A DNA stretch of 64,000 nucleotides. It comes from Cladopsammia gracilis (Eukaryota > Cnidaria > Anthozoa > Scleractinia > Dendrophylliidae). The stretch spans positions 593,501 through 657,500 of the forward strand of contig JAJGOT010000352.1 of NCBI GenBank assembly GCA_022457155.1. The letters are read 5' to 3'. Below, piece after piece: positions 9,310 to 20,677 of this stretch (within the stretch, counting starts at the first letter, position 1; each line of letters opens with the position of its first letter). The notes beneath the pieces are model-generated. The model was not told where the DNA came from. It ran no database searches and saw only the letters and a program-made list of their open reading frames with translations. The position numbers and the translations under genes are program-made.

Positions 9310-12300
9310 CTATTCGTCGTCACTGTCACAGTCTTCTTGAGCCAGGACAGAGGAGTTTGTGCAGCTAGAGCCTTTGCACTGGCCACATGCAGGAGAACAT
9401 TCCAAGTTGTGCTTGCGGCAGGAACATCGCAGCGTGTTGCATCCCGATGAGCAGTTGCATCTCACTATGCGTAGAAGGTTGTCTGGTGCTGCTGGTAAAT
9501 CCGTCATCACAGGAATCAGCTGGCCGTCTTTCGTCTTCCACCCCCAGTCTTCGGCATTGACTCTTTCCCCTTTCCATTGCAGGACTTGGGCATACACGCG
9601 AAAACTATGGAATTTTGCTGCAGCCGATGTCGGGGGGAGGCTATTAGGGTGTATCTGGGTGGTCTTTGTGGCGAGTTTTTCCTGGTAACGTTGATACCGG
9701 AGATTGTCGAGACATTGCCCTTCCTTTCCGTTGTACAGTAGTGCAAGGGCATTTTCCCCTGCAGCCGCGATTTCTTCTGTTGTTGCAATGCCTTGAAATA
9801 CCTTCGCTTGCTGCTGGAAATGAGAGGACGTGATAAACTTCTTGAGCGATGCACCCTTTCCGATGCCATGAACGCGAGATGTTGTGTCGCATCCAAGAAC
9901 CGCGTGAAGAAAGAGGATGTTATCGCATACCTCAGTCCCTAGCTCTGCTTGTACCTTCTTTATATTCCATACACGCCGCCGCAAGGAATTGCTCTTTGGC
10001 TCAGGGATGAAGAAGAGGTCATGACCATCAGGGTCGACGTGGAACAAAAGTAGGATGAGCAGGTCTGTGTCGTCTCCAACAAGTATGGTTGTTCTGGATC
10101 TCGCGGACTCTACAGCTGCTTTCACAATAAGAAGGTCGGCATCGCCGTCTGCATGGCGCGTATCACACTGGCGGTGGCTAAGACTTCTGCTCAACATGGT
10201 AAGAAAACGTTGCTTGTTCTTGGTATTTGCCAGGAACACGTCCTTCTTCGTGGTGACCTTCATGTCTTCCTCGAACGTCACGGTAGTCCCAACCTTGCCC
10301 GATGATCTCCTTTGCTGTGTCATTTGCTTCGTTGACACTGTGCTGTTGTCATACCCATCAAAGACGACGATTGGCCTGCCATACTTCTTCGTGACATAGT
10401 TGCAGTAAAGACTGAACACTTCTTTAAAAGTCGCGGATCCGAGAGTAGGCCATACCACTCTGTGCAGAAGTGCTCCACCATCCAGCACGTATTGTACGTC
10501 AGCAACACACGGCACTTTCTCGCTAATTACTTGTGGAGAGAGCCTGGACCAAATAGCATCGGCCAGAGCTGGCTTATTGGCCTGCCGTAGCATCAGTGCT
10601 GAATCAAACAGAGATGTCGGGTAACTGCTTAGCTCGTAGCGAAATATCGCGGGGAGGTCTTCGCTAGTGTTGGACGCCAAAATCAAGCGCTGGAACAGAA
10701 GCTGTGGGTCGATCTCTACCTGCTCTTTGTCAATTCTAACAGCAGATTTCTTTGCGAGAGTAATGGCCTGCGCACTTTTCTTGAACGAGTACTCTGTCGC
10801 TGACCGTCCAGTCATAGATGCAATGACTTTCTCTCCAATTATACGAGCTTTGTCGACATTAACAGCACTGTCCCCGTGCACCCCGTTCATGATATTTCTT
10901 AAGTGTGGGTCTGGTGAAAAGGGATTACGGTCTTGAAGAGCGGAAAGGATAGTTAACGTATCTTTGACGTCGCGCTCTTTTCTTGTACTTGACATGTCCT
11001 TGTTCTGCTCGCTTGTGTTATAAGCAACACCGGTCAATTCTTGCATGACGCTATTCACTTCGGCGCATGCGGGCATTGCGAGAAGCCAAGTCAGGCGCTG
11101 CTGCTCCGTCATGCCTCGCCCTCTTGTTAGGCCTCCACTTGTCTTTAAAGTTCTCATCAAAGCCTGCTCTATGACGAGGTCTGTAGACAGGCCTGCCCAG
11201 AATCGCTCACTCCTTCTCACTACATGAAGGCCTTCAGACATGAAACTGCGGTACACCTCTGGGTGGTCACACTCGAGCTTGGTCATAGAATGTAAATATA
11301 TTCTGGCGCACTTCACGTAGAGGTTGTGACCAGAAGCGGCAAGAAACGGCAGCATTTGAGAGAGGGCTTGTAAATGGAGCTCCCAGTTAGCTGTGCGTTC
11401 GGCTTTGATAAAGACTTTAAGGATGTCTAACATTTCCATGTATTGGAGCCATAATGCTGAGGTGCGACTTCGCTCCCTGAGTGACGTTTGGGTACTTCTT
11501 ATACGTTCTTGGATAGAGTCCCACACGCTTGCAGTGTTCACCTCTTCCCAGGACTTTTCTTTTCCCAACAGCTGATTGAACAAAGAACGGGCTTCTTCAA
11601 AAAACTCGCTACTGCTTCTTGCTACAATATCGGGGTTTGCTGAAAAAGAAAACAACTATTATTCAGTATCATAATATCACGAAAATAGGACAAAGAACGT
11701 ATACAGTGGTACCCAAAGAAATTAAAAACTTACAGCTCGGTTCGACTTGAGGAATCTGGCTGGAATGCGCAAGGGTGATGGACGCTGCTACGGAGTTGAT
11801 CTCATCTACGGAACTACCTGTCAATTAAATTAAAAAAGCGTAAGTGCAAAAAAATAACTACGATTTATCGTATATTTTCGTAGGACCAATACTTACAGCT
11901 TGGTTCGTCTTCAGAAGGCGTGTCGCAGGAATGCGTACTGGCGAGGGTGTCATCTGAGTTGGTGGTATCGGAATTGCCATCTATTGACGAAACACAAAGA
12001 AGATTTGAAAAAGAGAGATTAACGATAGTTTTCTGTAAAAAGAAAAACAACATCTCACAATTAATTTAGTTTATTGCTCGTTACCTTTGTTTTGAAGCTG
12101 CGGAATGGGCACTTGAAGAGCGTCAGCATATAGGAGAGTGTTCAAGGCTGCGTCGACGAGGAGATGAGCTCGAACTGCCCGTCCAATGGCCTTTCCCGTC
12201 AATATGTGATCTACTGCATTCGACGCGTAGACAAGCTCCAACAGTTCTTTCAGGCCGGATTCCGCCATGAGGTGGCCAACACTACCAAGAAAACTCATTT

Positions 12301-14179
12301 CGGTATGAAACCCTCCCAGCCTGACAATCACGTTGCGAATGGCGCTTCCAACCGGCTCTGTCTGGATCAAATTAAACGCCTTCCACCACAGAGGTTGGTC
12401 GAACGTGACGATGGGAGTGCTAACATTGTGTTTCTGTGCATGCTCCGCCAAGAACTTCAGCGTCGAGTAAATACACGTGTTGTCACTTGGGCTCATGTCT
12501 ATCATTGGAAGAAATAGAACAGACGACTTCCCTTGGTGGTCGCCCTTGAGAACAGATTGCATCATTCCAGACCAGCCTGTGCGCGCTTCGGAATCAAACA
12601 ATAACGACATCTTCCACAGAAGGTCGATATTGGCTGATGGGTCTGCGACCTTTTTGACTACCACATTATCATATCGTATTTCGATGTTAGATAGCCTTGG
12701 CTCGGTTGGTTGTACAATCTCAATGTGCCCCACTGTTGATATTTCTTTCGGGTCAACGTGGTGTCTTGGGACGCATTTCCCGCGCTCGGTGGTTCCGGGC
12801 GTCACGGTTGCTATCATTCCCATGCCATGAAAGGTATTCCTTCCATCCAGGGTCCTGATGTTATGATCGACATTGTCCGCTGAATACTGGACGAATTCTC
12901 CCTGGAAGGAAGGAATGTCAGTGGATTGATCTACGGCCGCATTCTTGCTAAATTTCTGTACTTCATGATACGATGAACAAAAACCGTGACTATTCAGAGA
13001 GTCAATTAAAAACCGGGATGCGTAGCTATGGTGCAGTTGAATGGCCAGTCCAATCTGTAGCGGTGGGATGAGAGATCGAGGGCGTGCCGCCTGCATAACA
13101 GCCTGGCCAATTGATGCTAATTTCAAACGTTTTTCCCCAGCCATAATGTTCTCGAGAAACTCTATTAGCGATCGCGGCAGAAACTTAACTTGCTTGTCTA
13201 CATCTGCGTCGACCTCCGGATAGGACACGCCCGTCATTGTGATACCCTTGATGTCCTGCTTTATTAGCTTAGCCGCTGTCTGGATGATGCTCATTTTCTC
13301 TGCTTCCGGGTCCGCATTGAAGGACTGAGAATGGTACTCGTGGAGTATGAGATCCGCCGTGGCCTTAAGATAGACAACATTTGGTCTACCATTTACTTCA
13401 GTTATAATTATTTGGTCTCCAAAATGTTCCATCAGTCTGTCTTTCATGTGAGTGTGTCCGTATGCTGAGCCTTCAGAATTGTCAAGATACTCTTCCATTT
13501 TTGTACAAAGATCGCTTATAGTGATTATCTCTTCTCCGTCGTTATCTTGTAAGTAGCTCGCAACTGCGAGAAAGGCGTCGTGCCTTTCGTTGTTTTGCGG
13601 TCGACCAGTTTTCCTTTTCTTGCTCGTAGTTTCAACGCTGGTATAAGCCTGTGGAATTTGTTTTCCAGTACGAAAATTAACATTGCAGCTTTGGTGATAA
13701 ACTGCATCAGCAGCAGGAAGGTCGTGCACATGTAACAGTCTGGCTTTGACAACCTCAGCCCATGTATCCCGCCTCTGTGAGCAAATATTGAGCACAACAT
13801 CCTTTGTTTCTATTGTGGTGACTGGAAAAGCCTCTCTTTTCGGTGTTTTCTTATTCTCATGAAAGAGAACTTCAGTTCCACAGTACAAGCAATCGGTTTG
13901 GAAGCTGAAGGCAGCTGAAGCTTTTCGCACTAATGGGCGACGATTCTTTGGACTTAGAGGTGCATCACCGTGGAGTTTCTTGGCGCGCTCTATATTCCGC
14001 GGGTGGCAGTACGACCGGCGGCAACCTTTATGAACCTTTTGCCCCGGAACAGTTATAATTTGATCATTGCGTTCTGCGCTAGCCTGATTTATTCCGTCAC
14101 TACCTTTTTCTCTAAGGGTTACTATATCCGGCGAATCGGTCGGAAATCTTTCATTGCATATGACACAAACATCATCCAT
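9310..14179 (-). CDS. four-exon gene: Cys/His motifs + PIN-like nuclease + CXC domain
   Basis: The coding join on the - strand is 14179-12085, 11980-11897, 11817-11734, 11639-9310. All introns are GT-AG and phase 1, and the sum (4,593 nt) is exactly 1,531 codons including the TAG. Residues 5-58 (C5, C8, H50, C53) and 97-165 (C97, C100, H162, C165) look like two zinc-binding motifs. Residues ~560-695 form a conserved block (FDQPLWW..., LGGFHTEMSFLGSVGHLM). The last exon carries a PIN/FEN-like region at ~1138-1330 with acidic motifs LDGG, FDGY, DGDADLL and GDDTDLL. A CXC/tesmin-like Cys cluster (CNCSSGCNTLRCSCRKH...) sits at ~1481-1519. I infer a nucleic-acid-binding nuclease. I cannot name an orthologue, and similar proteins may be multicopy in marine invertebrates, so a mobile origin is possible. 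The exons are visibly more GC-rich than their surroundings. Confidence 0.8.
11734..11980 (-). repeat. duplicated 84-nt phase-1 exons
   Basis: Exons 2 (11980-11897) and 3 (11817-11734) of the nuclease/CXC gene are both 84 nt and both phase 1-1. Both contain an aligned Ser/Thr-rich peptide, ending SEDEPS and QVEPS, and both end in GAACC(A/G)AGCT before GTAAGT. This looks like an internal tandem exon duplication. Each can be skipped without changing frame. Confidence 0.75.
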
Positions 14180-14200
14180 TGGAGGGTTGCATTGGCTTGA

Positions 14201-15109
14201 GCTGTATAGAAAATAGGTACCAAATAATATAATTTAATTATTGTGTATTGAAATTCGTGTAGGTAGAGAGGGGGCATCAAAACGTGAGACACAGTTTCAA
14301 TGGGCGGGTGGCGTCACAGCTATAGAAATATTTTCAGTAAAGGTATGATAATCTTGAACCTTAGGGGAGTGTACGGCACTAGCCTATAACATTTCCGCAT
14401 TTTTATAACATTAATAAAGCGGGCTTACAGGCCAAGTATGTCTGTATAGCTGCGCCCTTGTCTAGACACCCACCGGATTCACCCATGCACTGTCTCGTGA
14501 AATAAACATATCAACATAATATTCTGTCCACGACTGTATGTAGGTTCATTTGAACAGTATATATTTTTAATATTTTCATTTTGAAATATGATGACTAGAA
14601 ATTGTGAACTTCAACGGGAAACAACATAATGAACAAATAATACAATTCTCAGAGCATGAAAGTCGCTCGAAAGTCGATTAGATGCTTGGATACATTTGTG
14701 TTTTATATACAAAAGGCAATTAAGAAGTGTACAGAATTACATTTTGATTCTAAAAGAATTTTTTATTCAGTTTATAAACAAAATATTAACACCGAAGCGG
14801 CTCGTGCAATTTTAGCTTTTTGAAAAACTCACTTGTGCAAATTAATCACAAATTGAACTCGAAACCGTATGATTACCATTACAAACAGAATAATCAATGC
14901 TTACCTGCAAATAAGCGCTCCAAAGCTAAGAATCTGATGCAATTTTCTCCACGAATAATAACATGTAGATACAACCACTTCTCTTTCGTGTGACGGCGGG
15001 AAAAACGCAGACTGAGAAATCTACATTGTCGCAACAAGCGCTTGCAAACTTTGCAAACCTGCCTGCATTGTTTCGCGCCTTTTTTGCATATATATTTATA
15101 ATTCTTCAC
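14201..15109 (-). other. possible 5' intron and 5'-UTR exon of the nuclease/CXC gene
   Basis: Just upstream of the start ATG there is a good acceptor (CTATACAG before 14201). At 14905 on the - strand GCAG|GTAAGC is a good donor. Joining them puts the upstream frame out of phase with the gene, so the upstream exon would be 5' UTR and ATG 14179 the start. This is inferred from splice signals only. Confidence 0.4.
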
Positions 15110-15799
15110 AAGTTCCTCTTCAGTTCTGCACTTTGAGTTTGTATTCTAACAGACGATTGCTAAAATCGTATTTTTAAATTACATATAAGAATACGAAAAC
15201 AAAGGAAACGAAAATAACTATGAATTTTCTAGATACCCTTCAAATATCATTTAATACATGTAAACACAAACATTTTCGGCTCAGTAAATCAAATGCTAGT
15301 AGTCAGTGATGGATTTAAATTGTTTTATTACCATTTAAACATTTTCTATCAATTACTTGTAAACAGTCATTTTTTTTCTAATAAACAAAGCTGAAAATAC
15401 AGATGGCAAGATTAAGAAGTACTTAGTGGAGCCTCGTTTTCATGCCGTAAAATTTTGCTCGCCAACTCGACATGAAAAACCCTAATTTTGAACGTGTTCC
15501 CCTACTGCGATTTTGGGGGACTTTTTATATGTTATATATTAAGTCTTTCTGGACCTAAAACCGTTCAGATACCTTCTTTTGCAATTAGTGGTAGGTTGAA
15601 CCCTTTTTTTTCATAGATTGACTGGACTAATAATTCTGTATTGTTTCATTTGAGAAGCCAGATCAAAAACTCGTGCTTCGGGTTTGATCGGGCCATCCAA
15701 ACACCTTGAAACAATAAAAGCACTCGGCCGAAGCGGCCTTGTGCTTTCATTGCTTCTCGGTGTTTGGATGGCCCGATCAAACCCTCGCACTCGTTGTTG
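15110..15799. other. intergenic, with one inverted repeat
   Basis: No gene is seen. AGATCAAAAACTCGTGCTTC...GTGTTTGGATGG (15660-15790) contains inverted halves GGTTTGATCGGGCCATCCAA and TTGGATGGCCCGATCAAACC (reverse-complement pair) around CACTCGGCCGAAGCGGCC. This is a foldback element of about 130 bp next to the satellite. Confidence 0.55.
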
Positions 15800-16551
15800 A
15801 TCTATTACATCATGCCATGTTAAATGTTGAACAGTGTACCATGCCATGTTGAATATTGAACAGTGTCTCATGCCATGTAAAATGTTGAACAGTGTATCAT
15901 GCCATGTTGAATGTTGAACAGTGTATCATGCCATGTTGAATGTTGAACAGTGTATCATGCCATGTTGAATATTGAACAGTGTATCGCACCATGTTGAATG
16001 TTGAACAGTGTATCATGCCATGTTGAATGTTGAACAGTGTATCATGCCATGTTGAATATTGAACAGTGTATCGCACCATGTTGAATGTTGAACAGTGTAT
16101 CATGCCATGTTGAATGTTGAACAGTGTCTCATGCCATGTTGAATGTTGAACAGTGTATCATGCCATGTTGAATGTTGAACAGTGTATCATGCCTTGTTGA
16201 ATGTTGAACAGTGTATCATACCATGTTGATTGTTGAACAGTGTATCATGCCTTGTTGAATGTTGAACAGTGTATCATGCCATGTTGAATGTTGAACAGTG
16301 TATCCTGCCATGTTGAATGTTGAACAGTGTATCATGCCATGTTGAATGTTGAACAGTGTACCATGCCATGTTAAATGTTGAACAGTGTATCGTGACATGT
16401 TGAATGTTGAACAGTGTCTCATGCCATGTTGAATGTCGAACCTTGTATCATGCCATGTTGAATGTTGAACAGTGTATCATGCCATATGTGGAATGTTGAA
16501 CAGTGTATCATGCTATATGTGGAATGTTGAACAGTGTATCATGCTATATGT
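15800..16551. repeat. 29-bp satellite array
   Basis: About 26 units of the form ATGTTGAATGTTGAACAGTG-TATCATGCC (29 bp). Variants recur every three units (GAATATT..., TCGCACC), giving an 87-bp higher-order repeat. Because 29 is not a multiple of 3, an open frame cycles through all three phases, giving the long repetitive frames on the - strand at 15897-16103 and 16216-16422. These are not genes. The array resumes at 17603 after a LINE insertion. Confidence 0.9.
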
Positions 16552-17602
16552 AATATAGTGTAACACAAACACAACGTGTAACACAACGTTCAATTTTCTA
16601 CAGTATTACAGCATCCTCTCTGCTATCCCTCATTCCTGGAAAAAACTATTAAAGTCAAACGACCTACCACACATTGTACCCCTTGTTTCAATTAGTGACT
16701 CGTTGACATGCAAAGCTCTCTATGAAAAACTACTATCTTTGGAAAAGTTACCTCCTCCCACGGCAGAAAAGAAACTTATAGAACATGGATTAGAAAAGAA
16801 TAATCTGAGTAAGGTTTACCTTTTACCCTTTAATGTTACAAAAGAAACTAAAATGATGATGTTCCAGTACAAGATCATTCATCGCATTCTACCTACGAAT
16901 AGCTTATTACATAAAATGAAGAAGGTCGACTCTCCAAATTGTCCTTTTTGCCCTTCTGAGATCCACACTATCTGGCACTTGTTCATAGAATGTACGCAAG
17001 CTAGCTCTTTCTGGGTCGAATTCCAAGACTGGTATAGTGCCCACAGTCGAAAAGAGGTCCATCTTTCGAACTTGGATGTTTTATACGGTATATTTTGCTC
17101 TTCTCGCTACTGTTTAGCCCTAAATCATCTTATCATTATAGGAAAATACTATTTATACGTCAAAGCCGGTGCCAAAGATAAATTTCAGTTTAGCGAATTT
17201 ATATCTTTAGTTCGTGACAAATTAATGTTAGAAAAATACATTGCAATCAAATCAGATGAACAAGATAAAAAATGGGACTTTTTACAAAACATTTAGTTCC
17301 CTTTGCTTTATCATTCATTTTTCTTTCTATATGTTATAAAGCAGGACAAATATTTCGAACTGTTAGTGTCGTATTGCTAGTATTATTAGTTTTACAAGGT
17401 TGTCTAAGTATTGTTTCTATTATTTGTACTGTTAGCGTTGTATTGCTAGTATTATTAGTTTTACAAAGTAACGTAAGTCTGTACTGTCAATAATTAACTT
17501 TTGTTTTGTTAGTTGTAGTGTAAGTTAGTTTGTACTGTTTGTATCTATAAGGAGTAAATGTAAATAAACATGCATCTACAAAAAAAAAAAAAAAAAAAAA
17601 AA
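16552..17602 (+). mobile_element. 5'-truncated LINE with poly(A) and target duplication
   Basis: The element encodes the C-terminal part of a LINE ORF2 (frame 16703-17296 plus earlier 'ILSAIPHSWKKLLK'). It includes a Cys-His motif 'CPFC...HTIWHLFIEC...FW' of the kind found after the RT domain in L1/Tx1-type LINEs. It ends in a poly(A) tract at 17580-17602. GTATCATGCTATATGT occurs at both 16536-16551 and 17603-17618 and is a plausible 16-bp target duplication, although the target is itself repetitive. No RT or endonuclease region is present, so it is dead on arrival. Confidence 0.85.
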
Positions 17603-17690
17603 GTATCATGCTATATGTGGAATGTTGAACAGTGTATCATAATGAATGTTAAACATCAGTGATGAATGTTAAACAGTCATGCCATGCTAA
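17603..17690. repeat. 29-bp satellite, continuation after LINE
   Basis: Resumes the satellite (GTATCATGCTATATGTGGAA...) and decays into diverged copies of TGAATGTTAAACAGT. Confidence 0.8.
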
Positions 17691-18197
17691 ATGTTGAAAT
17701 AGGCCATTCAACATGTTGAACGTTGTTTAACAAAAATAGAGATGGCTCTATTTCGTTCAACAAGTTGCAGCTTGTTGAACGACCTCGGTAGATCGCGGTT
17801 TAAAAAATGTTGAATGTATTTCAGTCTACTCATTCAACAAGTCACTGTATCGTTCAACATTCGCTTCAGCCATCTTGTCACACAAATGGGATGAAAGATT
17901 ATCTGTCAACAAACCTGCCAATTTTTGCCAAGCTGATTACATTTTTATTTGGTGTCTTATTTTGCTAAAACCCGGACTCAAACCACTATCTATATTTGAA
18001 TCCTTTTTCTATGGAAAAGTCGACCCATGTTACTAATTTAAAATACATGTACACGTTCTACTGAAATTAAGGCATAATTCATTTTAATATTTGCATAAAT
18101 TTATTTTTAAAATGTCTTTTATTAATATATACGAAACATTCGACACTTCCACTGGAAAAATAACTAAGTTTTAGTGTTTAAGTGTCTTTCATTTTTA
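17691..18197 (+). other. distal upstream flank of array copy C
   Basis: Matches 5660-6260 of relic B (GGCTCTATTTCGTTCAACAAG, then CAAACCTGCCAATTTTTGCC). It ends where a MITE was inserted at 18198. Confidence 0.65.
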
Positions 18198-18778
18198 GGG
18201 GCACCCAACGAACAATCTTTGGTAAAATGTATTATTTCCTTACTCAAATAAATTAAAATAAATGATATAAAAGCATCTACGTTGCTGGGAAAAATACATC
18301 TGTTCCTTTTTCCCAGCATAACACATAGGGAAATTCCCAGCCAGCTGGATAAAAAAATGCCTGTTTCCCATCCAGCAATTAAAACAAATGAATAAATGAA
18401 AAAAACAAAAAGGATAAGTTACCAAAACGGGCTTGGGAACTAATGAAACATTAATGGAAAACTATTTGAAGTTTTTTGTTTATTGTTTTGTACATTTACT
18501 GCCGTCTCGAACTTAACCTGTTCGGGTATCTCTAAGTGCTGATGATTTGTTACTATGAAGCTGAACCCTTTTAAGCCCCAAAGTGTCCTCGATTTTCTTC
18601 GATTTAGTATCTTTTCGATCTGCTCAAGTTAGCCAGCACAGTTTGTTCTTGCGACTCCTTTCTCAAGTCAACCAGCGCAAAACTTGTAATTAAAAAAAAT
18701 ATGTACAGAATATTTTGCCAGCCAGCAAGAATTCCGCTGGGGAACAGATAAAGTGAGGAACAGATTCGTTGGGTGTCT
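18198..18778. mobile_element. non-autonomous TIR element in the upstream flank of copy C
   Basis: Left end GGCACCCAACGAAC and right end TTCGTTGGGTGTC are inverted. Relic B lacks this ~580 bp at the equivalent position (6250-6340), so B gives an approximate empty site. No transposase frame. Confidence 0.65.
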
Positions 18779-19084
18779 TTGCATTTTTACAGCATTGTGT
18801 AACACGTGGAAGCAAAAAGCGAACGTGCTGTTTACAGGATAACGAAAATAAAATAAAAAGTCATTCTATAGTATGGAGCTAAAAATACAGCGGACCAATA
18901 CAGCAAAAGCGGAACATGTTGCCAAAAACCAAGATAATAGGTAGAGCTTTAATCTAAAGCCAAACATACATATCATCTGATTGATATACCAAGAACGCAA
19001 CGTGTCGTTGAAAGCCACGAGTCTGAAGGAGGAACTTAGCTAAGACGAAAAACCCAACTCCATGTTTGCAGTTGACTCGTTAGA
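18779..19084 (+). promoter_or_regulatory. conserved 5' block of array copy C
   Basis: About 300 bases from TTTTTACAGCATTGTGTAAC to GTTGACTCGTTAGA are shared with 6330-6596 (relic B) and 33590-33886 (copy E). The last ~100 bases are also shared with 49150-49273 and 63280-63376. Conserved marks are a CATTGATATACC-like motif (here TTGATATACCAAGAACGCAA) and TTGAAAGCCACGAGT about 70 bases before the ATG. It is a candidate core promoter and 5' UTR; function is inferred only from conservation and position. Confidence 0.5.
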
Positions 19085-20677
19085 ATGAGTAGCAGCACAC
19101 TGATCGAGGTATTTGGTCAAATCGTGTTTCGTTTTACACGAGGCGTGACGGAGCACTACAATCCAGATGAACCTGAATTCACGTCAGAGATTTTTGGTTA
19201 CAATCCCCAAGAGAGCACGGGTCGAGAATGGTACTGTCAACCTGTCGATGAGCTTATTTACCAAGAATACAGCAACAGAGAAGCTACAAGCTTAGACTAT
19301 CTGGCGGCTAGCAGTGCTAATGTGAGGCTTATCAATGCGTGCTCAACAGAGGAAGAAACACAGGACCATCAGCAGGATGAAGACAGAGCGATGGCTTGGA
19401 AACAACTGAGACCTTCTGCTCTCAAAACAGTTTTTAAATCAATGTACATTGGAGCTTTGATTTCGCTTCTTGTCGCTACATTTATAGGTACATTATACAC
19501 GTTAACATTTTACGTGCGTTATAAAACTTACATGTTTTCTTACACGCGCGACTGCGAAATTCACTTAAACAACTCGATTTTAGTAAAAATACAATGGATG
19601 GGAACAATTTCTGGAGTGATCGAATGTAGCTTCTTTCATGTGTGGTGGTTTACCATTCTGCTTTTCCTTTTTCGCCCATTTCAGTTAATGGGTGTGAAAG
19701 GAAAACTGTTTCAAGTTGGTTTTCTTCTTTATTGTTTGGATGCACTTTATCGTGTTACTGTTAAAACCTTAAGGATATTTCAGTACAAAGTTCCTCGTCT
19801 TTTAATATGTTTTCCAACTTATGCATTTTTTAACGTTAGCGTATGTTTGCAACTGTTTGTGGTGACGAATCATTTCTGCACTCGTTCAAGAAGGCGAAAG
19901 TTGACTTTGTTCTTCCAAATGATAGTACCAGGCTGTTTTCCACTTCTCATTGGCCAGATCTCTATCTTTTCACTTTATCCAGCATACAACAGACAAAACA
20001 ATGAAGGCAAACTGTTAATCGCACTCTTTGCTCCTGTCATTGGAGTCGTGGTTAAAGTAATTTCTCGAATCTGTGTTCAGCGGTTATATCACATTACGCA
20101 TCCGGGGTATTCATATGTCTTGTTAGTGCCGTGGTTTTATGGGTCAGCGATTATATTTCGAGTTTTGCAAGCAGAACTTGACAGTTTACAATCCATCGCC
20201 ATTCTTGGAATAATCCACGGAGTTGCTGAAGTCATAGAACGAAGCACAATGGTTTTGATTGATCACTTTTGTTATCGGCTGTGGAAAAGAAAATCCGCTG
20301 CTTGGGGAAGTTTTCGTACTCCTCGCCGTGAGAGACTAATAGCTGATATCGCTATCATGAGCATGATGTCTGAATCAACTGCTATAGTGTCTGTTAACGG
20401 ATTTATATACATGTATCAATTTCTTTTCTTGCAAGACAGGTCTATTTTGCAGTTACTACACATGTTTGCCATCCATACTTCAATTCCGCTTGTGATTGAG
20501 TGGTTCTTCACCAGTGTGTCTCTTGCGATTGAGACTCGCTATCAGAATATGGCTGTCATGGCCGTTTGGCGAAGACGCTGGAAAAGACACGTTTTAGTAG
20601 CGATTGTTAATGTCGCGCCCCTGTCTATATATACTGGCGAGAACCTTGTGGAACTTTTACGTAGTAGGTTTAAGTGA
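19085..20677 (+). CDS. polytopic membrane protein, array copy C (530 aa)
   Basis: Intact single-exon gene of a family I do not recognise. Residues 1-110 are hydrophilic and well conserved (MSSSTLIEVFGQIVF...REWYCQPVDELIY, then an acidic Glu/Gln/Asp stretch). After that come about 10-11 hydrophobic segments. Short charged loops include WKRKS, FRTPRRERL and WRRRWKRH. No signal peptide is seen. The C-terminus (after IYTGENLV) differs from the other copies, and the 3' flank matches 1-215, so this copy belongs to a distinct subgroup. The middle third (TM2-TM7) differs most from copies E and G, while the segment from RVLQAELDSLQS to RRRWKRH is nearly identical. The start is chosen by the conserved ATGAGTAGCAG context after GTTAGA. 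Function unknown; receptor or transporter roles are guesses. Confidence 0.9.
   Translation: MSSSTLIEVFGQIVFRFTRGVTEHYNPDEPEFTSEIFGYNPQESTGREWYCQPVDELIYQEYSNREATSLDYLAASSANVRLINACSTEEETQDHQQDEDRAMAWKQLRPSALKTVFKSMYIGALISLLVATFIGTLYTLTFYVRYKTYMFSYTRDCEIHLNNSILVKIQWMGTISGVIECSFFHVWWFTILLFLFRPFQLMGVKGKLFQVGFLLYCLDALYRVTVKTLRIFQYKVPRLLICFPTYAFFNVSVCLQLFVVTNHFCTRSRRRKLTLFFQMIVPGCFPLLIGQISIFSLYPAYNRQNNEGKLLIALFAPVIGVVVKVISRICVQRLYHITHPGYSYVLLVPWFYGSAIIFRVLQAELDSLQSIAILGIIHGVAEVIERSTMVLIDHFCYRLWKRKSAAWGSFRTPRRERLIADIAIMSMMSESTAIVSVNGFIYMYQFLFLQDRSILQLLHMFAIHTSIPLVIEWFFTSVSLAIETRYQNMAVMAVWRRRWKRHVLVAIVNVAPLSIYTGENLVELLRSRFK

Noticed and set aside
9359..13800. Several frames of 60-126 codons on both strands inside the nuclease/CXC exons
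   Set aside because: Shadow frames of long GC-richer exons. The - strand frames used have consistent splice phases.
15897..16422. Long repetitive frames on the - strand
   Set aside because: They are translations of the 29-bp satellite cycling through phases. No start context, splice sites or non-repeat sequence supports a protein.
15800..16560. CRISPR-like array of short regular repeats
   Set aside because: Units are contiguous with no unique spacers, and the context is a eukaryotic satellite.
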